From positions 317,676 to 381,675 of the forward strand of contig NZ_KQ948663.1 of NCBI RefSeq assembly GCF_001514145.1: a stretch of 64,000 nucleotides of DNA, given 5' to 3'. Source of the DNA: Streptomyces canus. Lineage in GTDB: Bacteria; Actinomycetota; Actinomycetes; Streptomycetales; Streptomycetaceae. The notes beneath the pieces are model-generated. The model made no database searches. It saw only the letters and a program-made list of their open reading frames with translations, and had not been told where the DNA came from. This document shows positions 50,847 through 61,804 of this stretch, one piece after another. Numbering within the stretch: position 1 is the stretch's first letter; each line of letters starts with the position of its first letter. A program made the translations under genes and the position numbers.

Positions 50847-51977
50847 CGACCTCCACAAGGGGGGCCTCGAAGGCTCCTGCGGTACTCGTCCTGGAGGACG
50901 GGCGGATCTTCCGCGGCCGTTCCTACGGGGCCGTGGGGGAGACCTTCGGCGAGGCCGTCTTCTCCACCGGCATGACCGGCTACCAGGAGACCCTGACCGA
51001 CCCGTCGTACGACCGCCAGATCGTCGTCGCGACCGCCCCGCAGATCGGCAACACCGGCTGGAACGACGAGGACGACGAGTCGGCCCGCATCTGGGTCTCC
51101 GGCTACGTCGTGCGCGACCCCGCGCGCGTGCCGTCCAACTGGCGCGCCAAGCGCTCCCTGGACGACGAGCTGGTCGCGCAGAACATCGTCGGGATCTCCG
51201 GCATCGACACCCGCGCGCTCACCCGCCACCTGCGCGAGCGCGGCTCGATGCGTGCCGGGATCTTCTCCGGCGAGGCGATCGCCACCGAGCCCGAACTCGT
51301 CGCGCGCGTGCAGGCCCAGCCGCACATGAAGGGCGCCTCGCTCTACGAGGAGGTCGCCACCAAGGAGGCGTACGTCGTCCCCGCGGTCGGCGAGAAGAAG
51401 TTCACGGTCGCCGCGATCGACCTCGGCATCAAGGGCATGACCCCGCACCGCATGGCCGAGCGCGGCATCGAGGTGCACGTACTGCCGGCCACGGCCACCG
51501 CGGAGGACGTCTACGCCGTCTCCCCCGACGGAGTCTTCTTCTCCAACGGGCCCGGCGACCCGGCCACCGCCGACGGACCGGTCGCGCTGATGACCGCCGT
51601 CCTGGAGCGCAGGACGCCCCTGTTCGGCATCTGCTTCGGCAACCAGATCCTCGGCCGCGCGCTCGGCTTCGGCACCTACAAGCTGAAGTACGGCCACCGG
51701 GGCATCAACCAGCCCGTACAGGACCGGACCACCGGCAAGGTCGAGGTCACCGCGCACAATCACGGATTCGCCGTGGACGCGCCGCTCGACAAGGTCAGCG
51801 AGACCGAGTTCGGCCGTGCCGAGGTCTCCCACGTCTGCCTGAACGACGACGTCGTGGAGGGGCTCCAGCTGCTCGACCAGCCGGCCTTCTCCGTCCAGTA
51901 CCACCCCGAAGCGGCAGCGGGTCCGCACGACGCCGCCTACTTGTTCGACCGCTTCGTATCTCTGATGGAGGGCCAGC

Positions 51978-51985
<8 letters not shown>
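50843..51985 (+). CDS. carA: Carbamoyl-phosphate synthase small (glutaminase) subunit
   Basis: 380 residues. N-terminal CarA domain (LEDGRIFRGRSYG, FSTGMTGYQETLTDPSY) and class I glutaminase domain with Cys264 (FGICFGNQ) and the His-Glu pair (YHPEAAAG, about 354). It supplies ammonia to CarB for carbamoyl phosphate used in pyrimidines and arginine. ATG overlaps the previous stop; the carB GTG begins 8 bases before this stop. Confidence 0.97.
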
Positions 51986-55286
<3,301 letters not shown>

Positions 55287-55293
55287 CAGCCCT

Positions 55294-55323
55294 GAGGGGG
55301 ACACCGGAAACGGTGTCCCCCTC
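55294..55323 (+). terminator. Intraoperonic hairpin between carB and pyrD
   Basis: GAGGGGGACACCG (55294-55306) pairs perfectly with CGGTGTCCCCCTC (55311-55323): 13 bp with a GAAA tetraloop. It lies 7 bases after the carB stop and 14 before the pyrD ATG, so it may attenuate transcription or protect the carB mRNA end. Confidence 0.65.
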
Positions 55324-55337
55324 TTGGTGAGGACACC

Positions 55338-56444
55338 ATGTACAAGACCTTTTTCCATCTCGTCTTCAAGCACCTGGACCCCGAGCAGGCCCATCACCTG
55401 GCCTTCCGGTGGATCCGCCTGGCCGCCCGCGTTCCCGTGCTGCGCACGTTCGTCGCGGCCGCTCTCGCACCCCGCCACAAGGAACTGCGCACCGAGGCCT
55501 TCGGACTGCGCATGCACGGCCCCTTCGGACTGGCCGCAGGCTTCGACAAGAACGCGGTCGCGATCGACGGCTTGACGATGCTGGGCTTCGACCACGTCGA
55601 GATCGGCACGGTGACCGGGGAGGCCCAGCCGGGTAACCCAAAGAAGCGGCTGTTCCGCCTGGTGCAGGACCGCGCGCTCATCAACCGCATGGGCTTCAAC
55701 AACGAGGGCTCGCTGGCCGTGGCGGCCCGCCTGGCCTCCCGTGAGCCGGTCTTCAAGACCGTGGTGGGCGTCAACATCGGCAAGACCAAGGCCGTCCCGG
55801 AGACCGAGGCGATCGGCGACTACGTGAAGTCGGCGGAGCGGCTGGCGCCGTACGCCGACTACCTGGTCGTGAACGTGTCGTCGCCCAACACGCCCGGCCT
55901 GCGCAACCTCCAGGCCGTCGACCATCTGCGTCCGCTCCTGACCGCTGTCCGCGAGGCCGCCGACCGCAGGGTGGCCTCGCGTCGCGTCCCGCTCCTGGTG
56001 AAGATCGCGCCCGACCTCGCCGACGAGGACGTCGACGCGGTCGCCGACCTGGCCGTCGAACTCGGCCTGGACGGCATCATCGCCACCAACACGACCATCG
56101 CGCGCGAGGGACTCGGTCTGACATCCGCACCCGCCCTGGTGAACGAGACGGGCGGCCTGTCCGGAGCCCCCCTCAAGGAGCGCTCCCTCGAGGTGCTGAG
56201 GCGCCTGTACGCGCGCGTGGGCGACCGGATCACCCTGGTGGGCGTCGGTGGCGTCCAGGACGCCGAGGACGCCTGGCAGCGCATCCTGGCGGGCGCCACG
56301 CTGGTCCAGGGCTACAGCGCGTTCATCTACGAGGGTCCGTTTTACGCTCGCGACCTCCACAAGGGGCTCGCCGCGCGCCTGCGCACGAGCCCGTACGCCA
56401 CTCTCGCCGACGCGGTCGGCGCCGACGTGAGGAAAACGGTATGA
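55338..56444 (+). CDS. pyrD: Dihydroorotate dehydrogenase (quinone), class 2
   Basis: 368 residues. N-terminal amphipathic helices (1-40, YKTFFHLVFKHLDPEQAHHLAF) are the quinone/membrane entry typical of class 2. FMN barrel motifs: GLAAGFDKN, NRMGFNNEG, NVSSPNTPGLR (catalytic Ser region) and GVGGVQDAEDA. It oxidises dihydroorotate to orotate, passing electrons to menaquinone. ATG with TGAGG upstream. Overlaps pyrF by 4 bases. Confidence 0.95.
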   Translation: MYKTFFHLVFKHLDPEQAHHLAFRWIRLAARVPVLRTFVAAALAPRHKELRTEAFGLRMHGPFGLAAGFDKNAVAIDGLTMLGFDHVEIGTVTGEAQPGNPKKRLFRLVQDRALINRMGFNNEGSLAVAARLASREPVFKTVVGVNIGKTKAVPETEAIGDYVKSAERLAPYADYLVVNVSSPNTPGLRNLQAVDHLRPLLTAVREAADRRVASRRVPLLVKIAPDLADEDVDAVADLAVELGLDGIIATNTTIAREGLGLTSAPALVNETGGLSGAPLKERSLEVLRRLYARVGDRITLVGVGGVQDAEDAWQRILAGATLVQGYSAFIYEGPFYARDLHKGLAARLRTSPYATLADAVGADVRKTV

Positions 56445-57280
56445 CCGAGCCCTTCGGCGCACGCCTGCGCCGAGCCATGGACGAGCGCGGCCCGCTGTGC
56501 GTGGGGATCGACCCGCACGCCTCACTGCTCACCGAGTGGGGCCTGAACGACGACGTGACCGGTCTGGAGCGGTTCAGCCGCACGGTCGTGGAGGCGCTGT
56601 CCGACCGGGTCGCCCTGTTCAAGCCCCAGAGCGCGTTCTTCGAGCGCTTCGGCTCGCGCGGTGTCGCCGTACTGGAGAAGACCGTCCAGGAGGCCCGCGC
56701 GGCCGGCGCACTGGTCCTCATGGACGCCAAGCGCGGTGACATCGGCTCGACCATGGCCGCGTACGCCGAGGCCTTCCTGCGCAAGGACTCCCCGCTGTTC
56801 TCGGACGCCCTGACCGTGTCGCCGTACCTCGGTTACGGCTCGCTCTCGCCTGCCGTCGTGCTGGCGCGCGAGAGCGGCGCGGGCCTGTTCGTGCTCGCGC
56901 TGACGTCCAACCCGGAGGGCGGCGAGGTCCAGCACGCCGTCCGCGCGGACGGCCGGAACGTCGGCGCGACCATGCTGGCCCATCTGGCCGCCGAGAACAC
57001 GGGGGAGGAGCCCCTCGGGTCCTTCGGTGCCGTCGTCGGGGCCACGCTCGGCGATCTGTCGTCCTACGACCTGGACATCAACGGTCCGCTCCTCGCGCCC
57101 GGCGTCGGGGCCCAGGGGGCCACTCCGGCCGATCTCCCAGGGGTCTTCGGGGCGGCGATCCGCAATGTCGTCCCGAACGTCAGCCGGGGCGTGCTGAGGC
57201 ACGGTCCCGACGTCAGTGCGCTGCGCGCGTCCGCCGAGCGGTTCGCGGACGAGATCAGGTCGGCGCTGCCGACGGGTTGA
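56441..57280 (+). CDS. pyrF: Orotidine 5'-phosphate decarboxylase
   Basis: 279 residues, type 2 (actinobacterial) OMP decarboxylase. The catalytic Asp-Lys pair is in VLMDAKRGDIGSTM (about 95); GIDPHASLL and TVSPYLGYGSL are family blocks. It turns OMP into UMP, the last step of the operon. pyrE (orotate phosphoribosyltransferase) is not in this operon, so it must lie elsewhere. ATG overlaps pyrD. Confidence 0.95.
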   Translation: MTEPFGARLRRAMDERGPLCVGIDPHASLLTEWGLNDDVTGLERFSRTVVEALSDRVALFKPQSAFFERFGSRGVAVLEKTVQEARAAGALVLMDAKRGDIGSTMAAYAEAFLRKDSPLFSDALTVSPYLGYGSLSPAVVLARESGAGLFVLALTSNPEGGEVQHAVRADGRNVGATMLAHLAAENTGEEPLGSFGAVVGATLGDLSSYDLDINGPLLAPGVGAQGATPADLPGVFGAAIRNVVPNVSRGVLRHGPDVSALRASAERFADEIRSALPTG

Positions 57281-57604
57281 GGAGTCCGTCGAGGACCGGA
57301 TGAGGCGTGCGCGACGGTCGTCGCGGATGTTCGACACCCCCGTTCGAGTCCTCAGACGCGTGGTTCGGGGCCCGCTTGAGTCTGAATACATCCTCAAATC
57401 CGGGGCAATATGCCAGAAATGTCCGACCTGGCGGAGGCTGACCAGGACTTTTCCGCTGTTCTCGCTGACTCTGGCGGACTTGCCCGCTAGTCTCCGACGC
57501 AGAGTGAACGGGCAAGCGTGTTGCTCGTGGCTCCCCAGGTGTGGGGCGACTAGGTTCCTCACCGGTCCGTATCCGACAAGATCGACATCCGAGGTGACGT
57601 AGGC
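57281..57604 (+). promoter_or_regulatory. Promoter region of the sIHF gene
   Basis: This 324-base gap has no credible gene. CTGACT (57465-57470), a 17-base spacer and TAGTCT (57488-57493) make a good vegetative promoter, giving a leader of about 105 bases before the GTG at 57605. The stretch around 57380-57425 is relatively A/T-rich. No hairpin clearly ending pyrF was seen. Confidence 0.6.
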
Positions 57605-57928
57605 GTGGCTCTTCCGCCCCTTACCCCTGAACAGCGCGCAGCCGCGCTCGAAAAGGCCGCCGCGGCTCGCCGGGAGCGGGCCGAGGTCAAGAATCGACTC
57701 AAGCACTCCGGCGCCTCCCTTCACGAGGTCATCAAGCAGGGCCAGGAGAACGACGTCATCGGCAAGATGAAGGTCTCCGCCCTGCTCGAGTCCCTGCCGG
57801 GCGTGGGCAAGGTCCGCGCCAAGCAGATCATGGAGCGACTCGGCATCTCCGAGAGCCGTCGTGTACGCGGCCTCGGCTCCAACCAGATCGCTTCGCTGGA
57901 GCGTGAGTTCGGCAGCACCGGTTCCTGA
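57605..57928 (+). CDS. sihF: Integration host factor-like nucleoid protein sIHF
   Basis: 107 residues. N-terminal helical tail (PLTPEQRAAALEKAAAARRERAEVKNRLK) and a C-terminal helix-two-turn-helix DNA-binding part with LPGVGKVRAKQIMERLGI (about 64-82) and RVRGLGSNQIASLEREF. This is the actinobacterial mIHF/sIHF family, unrelated in fold to E. coli IHF; it bends DNA and shapes the nucleoid, and its loss affects sporulation and antibiotic production in S. coelicolor. GTG start with GAGGTGACG upstream. Confidence 0.95.
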   Translation: MALPPLTPEQRAAALEKAAAARRERAEVKNRLKHSGASLHEVIKQGQENDVIGKMKVSALLESLPGVGKVRAKQIMERLGISESRRVRGLGSNQIASLEREFGSTGS

Positions 57929-57987
57929 ACCGGGTCACTCCGGGAAGGGAGTCCCGGGCACTCCGGGATTGCTGGAATAATCGCTGC

Positions 57988-58545
57988 ATGAGTGAACGTC
58001 CGCGGCTGACCGTGCTCTCCGGCCCCTCAGGGGTCGGCAAGAGCACGGTCGTCGCCCATATGCGCAAGGAACACCCCGAGGTCTGGCTCTCGGTGTCGGC
58101 GACGACCCGCAAGCCCCGCCCCGGCGAGAAGCACGGTGTCCAGTACTTCTTCGTCACCGACGAGGAGATGGACAAGCTGATCGCCAACGGTGAGCTGCTG
58201 GAGTGGGCGGAGTTCGCCGGCAACCGCTACGGCACGCCGCGTGCGGCCGTGCTGGAGCGGCTGGAGGCGGGTGAGCCCGTCCTGCTGGAGATTGACCTCC
58301 AGGGCGCCCGACAGGTCCGTGAGTCCATGACGGACGCCCAGTTGGTGTTCCTGGCTCCTCCCTCCTGGGAGGAGCTCGTGCGCAGACTCACCGGACGTGG
58401 CACCGAGCCGCCCGAAGTGATCGAACGCCGCCTGGAGGCGGCGAAGGTCGAACTGGCGGCTGAACCCGAGTTCGATGTGACCTTGGTCAACACCTCCGTC
58501 GAGGACGTGGCGCGCGAGCTGCTAGCCTTGATGGATGTGGTGTGA
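57988..58545 (+). CDS. gmk: Guanylate kinase
   Basis: 185 residues. P-loop LSGPSGVGKSTVV (about 11-20), GMP-binding region with SVSATTRKPRPGE and the Tyr of VQYFFV, and lid block. It converts GMP to GDP, also limiting (p)ppGpp pools. AATAAT (57976-57981) ends 6 bases before the ATG and no ribosome site is visible, so the transcript may be leaderless. rpoZ follows after 65 bases, the usual gmk-rpoZ pairing. Confidence 0.95.
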   Translation: MSERPRLTVLSGPSGVGKSTVVAHMRKEHPEVWLSVSATTRKPRPGEKHGVQYFFVTDEEMDKLIANGELLEWAEFAGNRYGTPRAAVLERLEAGEPVLLEIDLQGARQVRESMTDAQLVFLAPPSWEELVRRLTGRGTEPPEVIERRLEAAKVELAAEPEFDVTLVNTSVEDVARELLALMDVV

Positions 58546-58610
58546 TCCCGCCTGCTTGTTGAGGCTTGATCAATCGCACTGAATCTTTCCCATCCATCGG
58601 AAGGTAGAGC

Positions 58611-58883
58611 GTGTCCTCTTCCATCTCCGCGCCCGAGGGCATCATCAACCCGCCGATCGACGAGCTCCTCGAGGCCACGGACTCGAAGTACAGCCTCGTG
58701 ATCTACGCGGCCAAGCGGGCCCGCCAGATCAACGCGTACTACTCGCAGCTCGGTGAGGGCCTGCTTGAGTACGTCGGTCCGCTGGTGGACACCCATGTCC
58801 ACGAGAAGCCGCTCTCGATCGCCCTGCGCGAGATCAACGCGGGTCTGCTGACGTCCGAGGCCGTCGAGGGCCCGGCGCAGTAG
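58611..58883 (+). CDS. rpoZ: RNA polymerase omega subunit
   Basis: 90 residues. Block INPPIDELLEATDSKYSLVIYAAKRARQIN is the conserved omega core that clamps the beta' C-terminus. It aids RNA polymerase assembly; in Streptomyces its loss impairs secondary metabolism. GTG start after GGAAGGTAGAGC. A terminator follows, separating it from coaBC. Confidence 0.95.
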   Translation: MSSSISAPEGIINPPIDELLEATDSKYSLVIYAAKRARQINAYYSQLGEGLLEYVGPLVDTHVHEKPLSIALREINAGLLTSEAVEGPAQ

Positions 58884-58911
58884 TAGTACTTTCAGCTTTT
58901 CGCTGACTTAT

Positions 58912-58946
58912 CCACAGGCCCGGCAGCGCGACTGTCGGGCCTGTGG
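58912..58946 (+). terminator. Terminator after rpoZ
   Basis: CCACAGGCCCGGCAG (58912-58926) pairs with CTGTCGGGCCTGTGG (58932-58946): 15 bp including one G.T pair, 5-base loop. Confidence 0.85.
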
Positions 58947-59005
58947 TGTGTGATGGACCCGTACGTCGCAGTCGTACGGTGCCGAGCGGGGAGAGACGGG
59001 GAGAG

Positions 59006-60211
59006 ATGGTGGACAAGCCGAAGGTCGTGCTGGGGGTCAGTGGCGGCATCGCCGCGTACAAGGCCTGTGAGCTGCTGAGAAGGCTCACGGAGTCCGGTCA
59101 CGACGTCCGCGTCGTTCCCACCGCCTCCGCACTGCACTTCGTGGGCGCCGCCACCTGGTCCGCCCTTTCCGGCAAGCCGGTCTCGACCGAGGTGTGGGAC
59201 GACGTCCACGAGGTCCCGCACGTCCGCATCGGGCAGCACGCCGACCTGGTGGTCGTGGCCCCGGCGACCGCGGACACCCTCGCCAGGGCGGCGCACGGCT
59301 TGGCGGACGACCTCCTCACCAACACCCTCCTGACGGCCCGCTGCCCGGTCGTCTTCGCCCCCGCCATGCACACCGAGATGTGGGAGCACCCGGCCACCCA
59401 GGAGAACGTGCAGACACTGCGTCGTCGGGGCGCGATCGTGATCGAGCCCGCCGTCGGCCGTCTGACCGGCGTCGACACCGGCAAGGGCCGACTGCCGGAA
59501 CCCGCCGAGATCTTCGAGGTCTGCCGCCGGGTGCTGGCCCGGGGCGTCACCGAGCCCGACCTCAAGGGCCGGCACGTGGTCGTGAGCGCCGGCGGCACCC
59601 GTGAGCCCCTCGACCCCGTCCGGTTCCTCGGCAACCGCTCCTCCGGCAAGCAGGGCTACGCCCTCGCCCGTACCGCGGCAGCGCGCGGCGCCCGGGTCAC
59701 CCTGGTCGCGGCGAACACCGGTATGCCGGACCCGGCCGGCGTGGATGTGATCCCCGTGGGGACGGCCGTGCAGCTGCGCGAGGCGGTCCTGAAGGCGGCG
59801 GCCGACGCCGACGCGGTCGTCATGGCGGCGGCGGTCGCGGACTTCCGCCCGCAGACCTACGCGGCCGGAAAGATCAAAAAGAAGGACGGTCAGGACCCCG
59901 AGCCGATCGTCCTGGTGCGGAATCCGGACATCCTCGCCGAGATCTCGGCCGAGCGTGCCCGCCCCGGCCAGGTGATAGTCGGCTTCGCCGCCGAGACCGA
60001 CGACGTCCTGGCCAACGGTCGTACGAAACTGCGCCGCAAGGGCTGCGACCTCCTCGTCGTCAACGAGGTGGGCGAGCGCAAGACCTTCGGGTCGGAGGAG
60101 AACGAGGCGGTGGTACTGGGCGCCGACGGCAGCGAGACCCCGGTACCGCACGGCCCGAAGGAGTTCTTGGCCGAAACCGTGTGGGATCTGGTGGCGCAGC
60201 GCCTCACGTGA
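59006..60211 (+). CDS. coaBC: Bifunctional phosphopantothenoylcysteine decarboxylase / phosphopantothenate-cysteine ligase
   Basis: 401 residues. CoaC half (1-180): FMN site GVSGGIAAYK and substrate motif PAMHTEMW (the usual PxMNxxMW with His for Asn). CoaB half (185-401): GGTREPLDPVRFLGNRSSG and the dimer-loop lysine in KIKKKDG. It adds cysteine to phosphopantothenate and decarboxylates the product on the way to coenzyme A. ATG start after GGGGAGAGACGGGGAGAG. Adjacent to metK. Confidence 0.95.
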   Translation: MVDKPKVVLGVSGGIAAYKACELLRRLTESGHDVRVVPTASALHFVGAATWSALSGKPVSTEVWDDVHEVPHVRIGQHADLVVVAPATADTLARAAHGLADDLLTNTLLTARCPVVFAPAMHTEMWEHPATQENVQTLRRRGAIVIEPAVGRLTGVDTGKGRLPEPAEIFEVCRRVLARGVTEPDLKGRHVVVSAGGTREPLDPVRFLGNRSSGKQGYALARTAAARGARVTLVAANTGMPDPAGVDVIPVGTAVQLREAVLKAAADADAVVMAAAVADFRPQTYAAGKIKKKDGQDPEPIVLVRNPDILAEISAERARPGQVIVGFAAETDDVLANGRTKLRRKGCDLLVVNEVGERKTFGSEENEAVVLGADGSETPVPHGPKEFLAETVWDLVAQRLT

Positions 60212-60451
60212 GTGTTTCCTTCGCTTCTCGGTCCCCACAATCCTCTGCCACAGAGGCGTGGCGCCCCTGGCCAAGCCCGCTCGTCATTGGGCACAATGCC
60301 CGTGCCGCAGGTCACAGCACTCCCGAGTGGCGAGACGGGGGAGCCGGTGGCCGAGCACGACCGATAAACTGTTCTCGGACGATGCCGGGCGCAGCCCCCG
60401 AGCCCGTCCGCCAATGATCAGCCAGCAGCCGCTGCAACCCCAGGGAGCGTT
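60212..60451 (+). promoter_or_regulatory. Upstream region of metK
   Basis: 240 bases. TAAACT (60364-60369) is a convincing -10 box, leaving a leader of ~80 bases; no clear -35. I looked for SAM riboswitch signatures (SAM-I, SAM-II, SAM-IV) and saw none. Confidence 0.4.
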
Positions 60452-61660
60452 GTGTCCCGTCGTCTGTTCACCTCGGAGTCCGTCACCGAGGGCCACCCCG
60501 ACAAGATCGCTGACCAGATCAGTGACACCATCCTCGACGCGCTCCTCAAGGAGGACCCGACGTCCCGGGTCGCGGTCGAGACCCTGATCACGACCGGCCT
60601 GGTGCACGTGGCCGGTGAGGTCACCACCAAGACCTACGCGCCGATTGCCCAGCTGGTGCGCGACAAGATCCTGGAGATCGGTTACGACTCCTCGAAGAAG
60701 GGCTTCGACGGCGCCTCCTGCGGTGTCTCGGTGTCGATCGGCGCGCAGTCCCCGGACATCGCGCAGGGCGTCGACACGGCGTACGAGAACCGGGTCGAGG
60801 GCGACGAGGACGAGCTCGACCGCCAGGGCGCGGGCGACCAGGGTCTGATGTTCGGCTACGCGACGGACGAGACCCCCACCCTGATGCCGCTGCCGATCTT
60901 CCTGGCGCACCGCCTGGCGAAGCGCCTCTCCGAGGTCCGCAAGAACGGCACCATCCCCTACCTGCGCCCCGACGGCAAGACGCAGGTCACCATCGAGTAC
61001 GACGGCGACAAGGCCGTCCGTCTCGACACGGTCGTCGTCTCCTCGCAGCACGCGTCCGACATCGACCTGGACTCCCTGCTCGCCCCGGACATCCGCGAGT
61101 TCGTCGTGGAGCCGGAGCTGAAGGCGCTCCTGGACGACGGCATCAAGCTGGATACGGAGAGCTACCGCCTCCTGGTCAACCCGACCGGCCGCTTCGAGAT
61201 CGGCGGCCCGATGGGTGACGCCGGCCTGACCGGCCGCAAGATCATCATCGACACGTACGGCGGCATGGCCCGCCACGGCGGCGGTGCCTTCTCCGGCAAG
61301 GACCCGTCCAAGGTCGACCGCTCGGCCGCGTACGCCATGCGCTGGGTCGCCAAGAACGTCGTCGCCGCGGGTCTCGCCTCCCGCTGCGAGGTCCAGGTCG
61401 CCTACGCCATCGGCAAGGCCGAGCCCGTGGGCCTGTTCGTGGAGACCTTCGGTACCGCGACGATCGACACCGAGAAGATCGAGAAGGCCATCGACGAGGT
61501 CTTCGACCTCCGTCCGGCCGCCATCATCCGCGACCTGGACCTGCTGCGTCCGATCTACTCCCTGACGGCGGCGTACGGCCACTTCGGCCGCGAGCTGCCC
61601 GAGTTCACGTGGGAGAAGACGGACCGCGTGGAGGCCCTGAAGAAGGCCGCGGGTCTGTAA
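60452..61660 (+). CDS. metK: S-adenosylmethionine synthetase
   Basis: 402 residues. Signatures FTSESVTEGHPDKIADQISD (N-terminal ATP/Mg site), GAGDQGLMFGYA and GGGAFSGKDPSKVDRSAAY are complete. It makes SAM from methionine and ATP; SAM level influences actinorhodin and sporulation in Streptomyces. GTG start after AGGGAGCG. Terminated by a hairpin at 61691. Confidence 0.97.
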   Translation: MSRRLFTSESVTEGHPDKIADQISDTILDALLKEDPTSRVAVETLITTGLVHVAGEVTTKTYAPIAQLVRDKILEIGYDSSKKGFDGASCGVSVSIGAQSPDIAQGVDTAYENRVEGDEDELDRQGAGDQGLMFGYATDETPTLMPLPIFLAHRLAKRLSEVRKNGTIPYLRPDGKTQVTIEYDGDKAVRLDTVVVSSQHASDIDLDSLLAPDIREFVVEPELKALLDDGIKLDTESYRLLVNPTGRFEIGGPMGDAGLTGRKIIIDTYGGMARHGGGAFSGKDPSKVDRSAAYAMRWVAKNVVAAGLASRCEVQVAYAIGKAEPVGLFVETFGTATIDTEKIEKAIDEVFDLRPAAIIRDLDLLRPIYSLTAAYGHFGRELPEFTWEKTDRVEALKKAAGL

Positions 61661-61690
61661 GTCCCTGAGCAAGCCCCCTGTGGTTTGCCG

Positions 61691-61725
61691 CGAGGCCCGG
61701 TGTCCCCTTGGGGCGCCGGGCCTCG
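61691..61725 (+). terminator. Terminator after metK
   Basis: CGAGGCCCGG (61691-61700) pairs with CCGGGCCTCG (61716-61725); an inner CCCC/GGGG extends the hairpin. Confidence 0.8.
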
Positions 61726-61804
61726 GCGCGTCACCGGCTGTACGGCGCGCCCCTTCGGGTTCGGGCGGCGTCAGTTGTCAGTGGGGTTTGGTAAGAATGC
61801 AAGC

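Noticed and set aside
57216..57602. 128-codon open frame upstream of sIHF
   Set aside because: It begins inside pyrF in another frame, has Arg/Ser/Leu-rich composition and covers the promoter of the sIHF gene.
60212..60451. SAM riboswitch ahead of metK
   Set aside because: No SAM-I, SAM-II or SAM-IV conserved core could be recognised by eye. A covariance-model search (Infernal against Rfam) would settle it.
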